NCBI GenBank assembly: GCA_029339505.1 | Contig: JAQISU010000108.1 | Location: 17,758,001-17,822,000 of the forward strand | Direction: 5' to 3' | Length of the DNA stretch: 64,000 bases | DNA from: Unio delphinus | Taxonomy: Eukaryota; Mollusca; Bivalvia; Unionida; Unionidae | Part shown: positions 56,915 through 64,000 of the stretch, one piece after another | Layout of the letters: every line of letters starts with the position of its first letter | Numbering within the stretch: the stretch's first letter is position 1 | Made by a program: the position numbers and the translations under genes | The notes under the pieces: model-generated | What the model saw: only the letters and a program-made list of their open reading frames with translations | Told to the model about the DNA's origin: nothing | Database searches by the model: none

Positions 56915-57345
56915 ATTCAGTTGTATTGCCCCAATGGGAGCTGTGATCAGTTGTATTCCCATAATGGGAGCTGCTATAGTTCAGTTGTATTCCCCCAATG
57001 GGAGCTGCAATATTTCAGTTGTATTCTCCCAGTGGTAGCTGTGATATTTCAGTTGTATTTTCCCAATCGGAGCTGTGGTATTTCAGTTGTATTTCCCCAA
57101 CTGGAGCTGCAATTATTTCAATTGTATTCCCCCAATCAGTAGCTTCAATATTTCAGTTGTATTCCTCCATCGGGAGCTGCAATAATTCAGATGTATTCCC
57201 CCAATGGGAGCTGTGATATTTCATTTGTCTTCCCCCAACGGTAGCTGTGATATTTCAGTTGTAATCCACCAATGGGAGCTGTGATATTTTTCAGTTGTAT
57301 TCCCCCAACAGGAGCTGCGATAATTCATTTGTATCCCCAATACTC
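56915..57345. repeat. 34-bp minisatellite, about 13 copies
   Basis: The unit contains CAGTTGTATTCCCCCAATGGG followed by AGCTGTGATATTT. Copies are moderately diverged. It is in NUDCD2 intron 2. Confidence 0.92.
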
Positions 57346-57374
57346 AGTAGTCAATGAGGGATTGTAATTTTAAG

Positions 57375-57650
57375 GTAAAACATAACTCTTGTAATGTAAT
57401 GTTAAAACAACTCGTGTACTGTAATGTTAAAACATAACTCTTGTACTGTAATGTTAAAACATAACTCCTGTACTGTAATGTTAAAACATAACTCCTGTAC
57501 TGTAATGTTAAAACATAACTCATGTACTGTAATGTTAAAACATAACTCCTGTTCTGTAATGTTAAAACATAACACCTGTTCTGTAATGTTAAAACATAAC
57601 TCCTGTACTGTAATGTTAAAACATAACTCTTGTACTGTAATGTTACTGCA
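57375..57650. repeat. 27-bp minisatellite, about 10 copies
   Basis: The unit contains TGTACTGTAATGTTAAAACA and TAACTCC. As a multiple of three it gives spurious frames on both strands (CTVMLKHNS on one, LCFNITVQE on the other). Confidence 0.95.
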
Positions 57651-57670
57651 GTTCATTGTGATTAGGTAAT

Positions 57671-57790
57671 CGTTGAATGAATTGAACACATGCCGAGTGG
57701 TTATTTGGATATCAATGAACAATGTTTAGAAAGATATAAGATCTTGTGAATGGGTTGCAAGACTACCAAGTGTAATAGCTGCATCGACGT
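57671..57790 (+). pseudogene. Integrase fragment of a third virus-like relic
   Basis: A short piece similar to the integrase around its third catalytic residue and beyond: a TTGAATGAATTGAACACATGC-like part, then CGAGTGGTTATTTGGATATC and GTGAATGGGTTGCAAGACTA. It is too decayed to read as one frame. It lies immediately right of the 27-bp array in NUDCD2 intron 2. Confidence 0.75.
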
Positions 57791-58124
57791 CGATTACACT
57801 CAAGACAGATCAGTATTACATTTTCACGAGTGACCAAGACTACTATCAATTCTATCTATTGTAGATTGTCTTGGATTATTATTTGAATATTGCCAAAAAA
57901 TTACTTGTTATAGTTCACACAATGATTATTCTGTTGTTGTTTTAATGCACAATAAATTTAGCGTCGTGTTCAGTTACCCTTATTTTTGGTCATATTGTTT
58001 ATAACCAACCACTTTTTTCTTACTTCATTGTTAAATTCCTGAGTTTCATTATTATTTTCTGTAAAGTTAAGGACAACCCTCTGCAGCTGAGATATTTTTC
58101 TGACTCAAGACACTGAGATAAACT

Positions 58125-58345
58125 AAGTTTGACTATTCTATGTGATCATCAACAATCCAAACCTCTGTATCAGAGATGGTCAATCCTTGTGATGAATGAA
58201 TTGGCATTGCGTATCCTAGCAACCATAGACTTTTTACCCATTGTAGCGCTCTCAACAATACTGACAGGAATTAAAACAAAATCATCTAACACAAGATTTT
58301 GTTTCTCTGACGATCCTGGTATATCAACTTCATAAATTTGTCATT
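58125..58345 (-). pseudogene. Helicase fragment of a third virus-like relic
   Basis: The minus strand resembles the helicase part of the fused polymerase: an EVDIPG-SEKQ-LVLDDFVL segment, then, in a shifted frame, sequence corresponding to HSSQGLTISDT and a DHIE end. With the integrase fragment to its left on the opposite strand, it keeps the convergent integrase-polymerase arrangement of the 17.6-kb element. Confidence 0.75.
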
Positions 58346-58842
58346 GAGCTATTATCAAGTATCTTCTGAATGATAACATAGTGGTATAGGAAAATTTGAA
58401 ATTTTTTCTTTATATAATAAAAATAATTGTTGTTGACATGTATCACGAACTATCTTTCTATCATTTTGTCAATACTAGTCAACATTCCTGGTTTGGAAGT
58501 TTTACTCAATCTGGCGATTTTTTTCATTATGAAGGACAAGGTCATATTTGTTGAGAATAAGTATTATTGTCTGAGACAATAAATGTTACTTTAAAATGAT
58601 ATCTTTGATGGAGGACTGCTCTGATATCCTAGTGGTTAGAGACCCAAAAACTTTATATAACAACTGTCCATAACTATGGAAACCTACACTGTGTACTTAA
58701 ATTCCTCATTCTTTGATACAAGTGCTGTCGATATTTAACTATATCAAGTTGTTGGTTAGACATTTTGATTCCTGAATAATCTGTGTTGTTCAAATAAGCA
58801 TCAGTGTGTTATATCACAATGGAATAATGCATTTCATTTCAG

Positions 58843-58994
58843 AGGACAAGAAACTGTTGAGAATTTGTCTTCCCAAGGCTTACACTACAGCTGACCACTG
58901 CTGGAAGTCATTAATTCAAGGACAGTACGAGGCCAATCCATGGACATTTGACCAGATGGAGAAAAAACTCACTTTAGAAAGGTTTCAGAAAGAG
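58843..58994 (+). CDS. NUDCD2 coding exon 3
   Basis: A 152-bp exon encoding EDKKLLRICLPKAYTTADHC, then WKSLIQGQYEANPWTF and DQMEKKLTLERFQKE. These are the last strand of the CS domain and the start of the conserved C-terminal helices. It completes the split Glu codon and ends in phase 0 at GTATAA. The acceptor is TTTCAG. Confidence 0.95.
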
Positions 58995-59506
58995 GTATAA
59001 TTTATGTACATTTCCCATTTCTTAAATATATATATCTACTTGAGATGGTTAGATATCAGTACTGAATTTACTTTGGTGATACTGTATTATGATAGTCATC
59101 ATCAATGGATCAGAATATTTACCCTGGTGGTAGTTACAAGTGTAATGATACAAGGATATACTGGTAAATTGCAATAAAAATACCCAATGATATATTGCAA
59201 TACAAGTATAGAAATACCTGTATACCATATTTATTTTTCACCTACACTAAACCATGTGGAACTAATTTTGCATTAACATACAGTTATTAGTTTCTGGTAT
59301 TAAAACCAGCAAAGGTTTGGAATTATTTTTGTTTACTATATTTTTTACTAATTTACTATATTTTTTTAATTTTTTATATTAAAGACCTATCTAATCAGGT
59401 AGAACATGAATCTTTTAATATTTTTTTTATATATCAAAAGACCTTTCTAATCAGAAAGAATATGACTCTTTTAATGATTAGTTTTATATACCAATGTCTT
59501 TTCCAG

Positions 59507-59581
59507 AATCCAGGGTTTGACTTCAGTGGGGCTGATTTGAGTGGAAACTATCATGGTGGTGGGCCACAACTTCCATCCTGA
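59507..59581 (+). CDS. NUDCD2 coding exon 4 and stop
   Basis: 24 codons plus TGA: NPGFDFSGADLSGNYHGGGP then QLPS. The NPGFDFSGAxxSGNY motif is the hallmark C-terminus of NUDCD2. The acceptor is TTCCAG. A likely polyadenylation signal AATAAA lies near 59,820. Confidence 0.95.
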   Translation, partial: NPGFDFSGADLSGNYHGGGPQLPS

Positions 59582-60401
59582 TCAAAAATAGCCTAATTAT
59601 GACAGACAAAATCTGTAGTAAGAACTGGCAGATGATAGGAGTTGTAGTGAAACAAATTCCATTCTGGCAAATCAGTTACCATGAACAGAATTGCATCAGA
59701 ATGGATAGGAGTCACACGCTTGTCATCAGCATAACCTGGTCAAGAAAAGCATTCAATCTTTATATGCCTTATTTGTGGAACATTATCCCGTATGGCATAA
59801 TAAGAGATGTTCATTACACAAATAAAATAAAAACATGACAGATTTTTGTGCCATCTATCTATTGATTAGATATATTTATGTGTTTTAATATTTAATTTTT
59901 TAGGAATTGTTACCATGCATTTTAAGCTTGTGGGATATAATGCTCCTTGAATAGATCAAGTTGAATCAATCATAAAATTTCTAAATTCAATGGGAAAAAT
60001 TAACAGAAAATTAGGTAAAGACAGACAAAGCACATGTTCTATACAAATTTCATACTGCTAAAATTTTCTCATATGCGTTTCTGTGTACCTTTATCAAGTG
60101 TAAATTCCCAATAATCAACACATGAATGCCTATTTGTTTGAATGACTACAGCAAGAATAATTAACAATCACTACATGCTTACAGCGTGCAGATAACTTTT
60201 AAATCAGATTTTGTAAATATTGAAAGAAATGTGTAAAAACTATTATACTAATCATTGCGCAAAGTGCAAGGTCAATCTGGTTGCATGAATCCGTCATTTT
60301 AATATCATCATTTCTTAAAATATCTGTCTAGTCCAGCTAACAAAGCCGACATTGTTTAATAGTCAAATGATTCCCTCTAATAACACCACCAAGCCCGGAA
60401 A
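59582..60401. other. NUDCD2 3' UTR and intergenic DNA
   Basis: The first 240 bases up to the AATAAA near 59,820 are the probable 3' UTR. I recognise nothing in the rest. Confidence 0.5.
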
Positions 60402-62776
60402 CAGGGTTCATACTCAACTATGACTGATAAATTCAAAGACTTTTCCCAAACTTTCAAAGACCACAAACAGAGATTTCCAAGACCTATTTTTGCTAACATT
60501 GTGTATACAGGTTATAAGAGAAAACAACGAATGCCAAATACCACAATATTTTTTACTGATTAAAGTCAAACTATACTTAATTGCCTAAAATTGCATTATA
60601 ATGATCTAGAAAATAGGTTAACATTTGTTGTTTTTTTCTCCAGAAATATGTAACATACGTGTCAGATTTAATACAACATAAATTGTTCTCTTAAAAGACA
60701 TCAGCACTGCTTTAAATGCATTATTTTATTTGCTTTTTTTTCTTCTCTTTAATCATTTTGGAAAGAGATGCCACCACTGTCATCTTTTCCTCTGCTCTTC
60801 TCTAAGAGCATTTGACTCTGTGACAAGCACAATGAGTCCTTTTAATTCTGCCTCTTCTGCTTTCTGTACAGAGGAAGCATGTAGGCTGGCAATGTCAGCG
60901 TCAAGACGCAGCTTTTTGGCTTTAAGTTCTTCCACTTCATCCAAGGCCAACTCCCGTTTCTTTCCTTTTGGGTTTTTCTTCTCATCCTTCTCCTCTGCTT
61001 TCTTCTTATCCAGATAGGCATGGTACTTATGTCTTGCAGAGGAGGCATATGTCATCATTTCATTGCTAATGATGCTTTCCAAAGGTCCACCAGCTTTTCT
61101 CATTGTGTCAATGATTAACCTTTGAGCTCTGAGGCTTTCTCTGCTGAGGTTCTCAACAGATACCTGTTTGTTGATAGAAAATCCTCTCTCTTGCCTGCCC
61201 ATGTGATAACAACAACATTTTCTGGAGAACATTCCAAAGTTCAACATATTCATTTCTTTTGGAAAGGACAGAATAAAACACTTCATCAAGTCTGTCATCT
61301 GTTCTACTGAAGCATTTCAATGGATGATTGTCCGATTGGATAACTTCATCCACTAATTTTCCGTACTGAGTTAATAATATTAAATCACATCGGAACTCTA
61401 CTTCTCTTCCTGCCTCACACATAATTTTTAGGACCCTACGAAGTTTTGTTTCTCCCTTTTCCTTGTCTGATCCTGATTGCATAAGTCCAGGGTCAGCCCA
61501 GGACATGTTTTTCCCCATTTTTTGTAATAAACATCTTTAAATTTAGTAATATTTCACGCACTTCAAAGTACTGGACAAAACAGGTTCTATATATAGCAAC
61601 CTGTTTGTTTCGTTGAGGCATTTTTTTTTTTTCTTTTTTTTACTCGCAGTTCAAGAACAAAAACTCTTGTTTAACTCTAATATAGTGTACGCATGCGCAC
61701 TTTGAAACTGTTTATCCGTGAATTTAATTTATTACAATGGATGTTTCTGTATTAAATCAAGAAATATTGTTATGTAGAACAAATTTTTCGAAAATGATGT
61801 TTGTTCCTCAAACGTGTTAAATAAACCGACAGTAGAAGTAAATTTAAACAGGCCCTCTTTTGCTATATCTCCCAAATCATCAAACTAAACGATCTTATTT
61901 TATACCCGACGAGTAATGAATTACCATTATTTTTCCAAAAACTACCAATTGCTTATACTTCTGCATCTTTGTTCCACTAAATGAACATGTAGTTACTAAT
62001 TTGCAACCTACCTTTGGCATGACTTGTAAGGGCTCCTTCTCCCATTGAAGCCAAGTTGATCGTCTTTTTACACAGCGTACAAAACGCCTTTCGTTTGCAT
62101 AACTTATTCTTTTGCAGCCATTCCTTGTACTTCTCTTGTTCAAGCCAGATATCGTTGAAAGAGCAAAGACCTGGCATTTTTAAACACTGAACTTGCAGAC
62201 GATGTAAATCGAATGAAGAAATTTTGAATTCTCGAGCGTATAACTTTCGCGAACTTTCTACGTAGAATTAGTGTAATTAACATTTTGATTGGCTAAAACT
62301 GATGGACTCGTCCAGTCAAATTGAACTATTCGTCAAACGAAAGAAGCCAGGAAAACCAGCTGCATCCGAAGCTAACGACCTTGGGCAATTTTATTGGTGA
62401 CTTCCTTTGATGAAGTGTGTAGCGGCACCGTATTGCTTTGATGAAGAGTGCATGTGTGATTGAAGTCGCCGCCGCGGCATACTTTGGATGGCCAAACAAA
62501 ACAAAGCCTCTTTTGTTATTGCGGCGGCAATAAACTGAACGGGTCATAAAAAGAAAGAAACCAGGATAACTAGATTACATCTGAATCTAACAACCTCGGA
62601 TAATTTTATTTGTGATTCTGGAAAGAAATTATTTTTTGGGGGGTTTATTTCAATTTTCAAAGACTTTCAAAGACCTCAGGGTAATATGCTCGATTTTCCC
62701 AAACTTTCAAGGCCTTGAAAACGCTACCTCATTTTTCCCAAACCTTCAAAGACCTTCAAAGACCGTACGAACCCTG
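60402..62776 (-). mobile_element. hAT-like element with zinc-finger transposase relic
   Basis: The left end CAGGGTTCATAC and inverted right end CAGGGTTCGTAC match at 11 of 12, with several CTTTCAAAGACC motifs just inside both. GGAAA flanks both sides, shorter than the usual eight bases. Inside on the minus strand is a transposase relic. Its N-terminal zinc finger is at 61,977-62,177 (FCTLCKKTINLASMGEGALT then SHAKG). Its C-terminal part lies at 61,153-61,518 and 60,780-61,298 (LLLSHGQA, RGFSINKQVSVENL, and a Lys-rich coiled tail). A frameshift separates the last two. The catalytic middle is missing. Confidence 0.8.
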
Positions 62777-63850
62777 GGAAAACATGATGGCTTTCATTTT
62801 TTTTAATGTTATTAAGTTGTGAGAATCTTTTATCAACTACTGCATTGTCTGCTGCTTGGTTGTGTATGCAGTTAAATAAGAAACACATGTTGGCTATTGT
62901 TTGAGCAACAATTGTATACAAAATTAATTGAAGACAATCACAAAGATGACATGTTTATTGTAGCATAACACTTAAATATCCCAGAGAAATTGTTATATTT
63001 CAAAAGCTACGCCACGATCGTATTATATTAAAATTCATTTGTGAACTCCTCCCCAAAAGGATAAACATTTTACACACCATTTCTTGTACTTGTATAAAAA
63101 AATATTTCCCAATATGAGAAAAAATATACATGTACATATGAAAAATTTCAGGAACCATGCCACGAATGTGTATTTTGATTCATCTGCAATCTCTTCCCCA
63201 AAATGATATCAATGCATGTGCGAATGAATATATGAAATTTCGGGAGTCCCGCCACGACAAATTCAAATTCACGAGGCACGTTATAGCGAGGTTCCACTGT
63301 ACATATTTTTTTTCTAAATGCAAGACTTTAAACATGTAAGCTTCTCTACAATTAAGTCTTCTCAAAACCAACTGCTTTTTTTCATAAAGCACTGATAAAG
63401 GTCTAAATATAATGTTATTATATTTTCCTTATACAGGTGTATTCCTCTTTATAAAAGATTACAGCATGATTATATTTCACTATTTCACAAACTTTGGCAT
63501 CCATGGTATTTTAATGTATTTAAAATGCACTAAAGAAAAAAATGGGTTTTATAAACTTTATGATTCTTATTTATAACAAAACAAATTAGGAAAACTGTTT
63601 TGCAGCTTTAGTAATTTCCATAATGCTTCAGTCTGAAAGAAAAGAATTAAAAAAGATTAAGCAAAAGGTAAAATACAGATGAACTTTATTTATCTTATTT
63701 TGTGAAAATATCGTTGTATATCAAATGTTTTATATTCAACCCATCACAACCACCACAATGCCCAAATGCCAGTAGCCAAGAAGTCCCTCTTGCACACAAA
63801 ATGCATATTTTTAAAGAAAAACACCCCATTAGTATATTACAGAGGCAGGT

Positions 63851-63912
<62 letters not shown>

Positions 63913-64000
63913 CATGGTGCATTAAAATAAAACGGGATAATAAAACACTGATGAATTTACATATTGTAGAGATATTAAAAACTATATTCATGTTTTTTAC
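62777..64000. other. Right-edge intergenic DNA
   Basis: At 63,275-63,303 a lone mariner-like terminus (inverse of ACAGTGGAACCTCGCTATAACG) is visible without a matching partner. At 63,852-63,909 is a long (AT)n run. Otherwise nothing is recognised. Confidence 0.6.

Noticed and set aside
57402..57722. 106-codon frame with LCFNITVQE repeats
   Set aside because: Product of the 27-bp minisatellite; both strands are open for the same reason.

Overview
The window is animal nuclear DNA, AT-rich and crowded with tandem repeats and transposon relics. I infer an aquatic invertebrate, possibly lophotrochozoan, but cannot fix the species. Two conserved host genes anchor it. Seven exons of cytosolic leucyl-tRNA synthetase (LARS1) lie on the minus strand between 7,913 and 43,785 and cover only the N-terminal part, so the rest of the gene lies left of the window. 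All four coding exons of NUDCD2 (NudC domain-containing 2) lie on the plus strand between 53,040 and 59,581.

The main feature is a 17.6-kb endogenous virus-like element of the Polinton/Maverick (adintovirus-like) class at 16,958-34,575, inside the LARS1 intron between the exons at 16,166 and 35,131. It has 315-bp terminal inverted repeats that differ at one base by eye and a 5-bp ATTAG target duplication. From left to right it carries a penton-like protein, a hydrophobic protein, a repeat-containing fibre-like protein, an adenain-like protease, a pVI/pX-like protein, the double-jelly-roll major capsid protein, a small basic core-like protein, a larger structural-like protein, a coiled protein, an HNH nuclease and a Cys-rich protein (all minus). 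Then come a giant polymerase-helicase-HNH fusion (plus), a retroviral-type integrase (minus), a zinc-ribbon/phospholipase A2 protein (minus) and the packaging ATPase (plus). The morphogenesis genes point the same way as LARS1.

Several genes are broken. There are in-frame stops in the penton-like, hydrophobic-protein, polymerase and integrase genes. There are frameshifts in the PLA2, integrase, fibre and 275-residue genes, two of them at long A runs. A 1.8-kb hAT element with a perfect 8-bp target duplication sits in the integrase. The capsid, protease, ATPase, pVI-like and core-like frames are open.

Older relics of related elements lie inside NUDCD2: one in intron 1 (53.65-56.06 kb) and one in intron 2 (57.67-58.35 kb). 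Next to the first relic is an array of about nine copies of the NUDCD2 exon-2 acceptor plus its first codons, each followed by a donor-like GTATGT or a variant, ending at the real exon.

The rest is intron and intergenic DNA holding a 3.5-kb satellite at the left edge, about ten minisatellites, several hAT relics with recognisable ends, a mariner-like MITE nested in a hAT transposase, a LINE relic, a tyrosine-recombinase relic and tRNA-derived SINEs.
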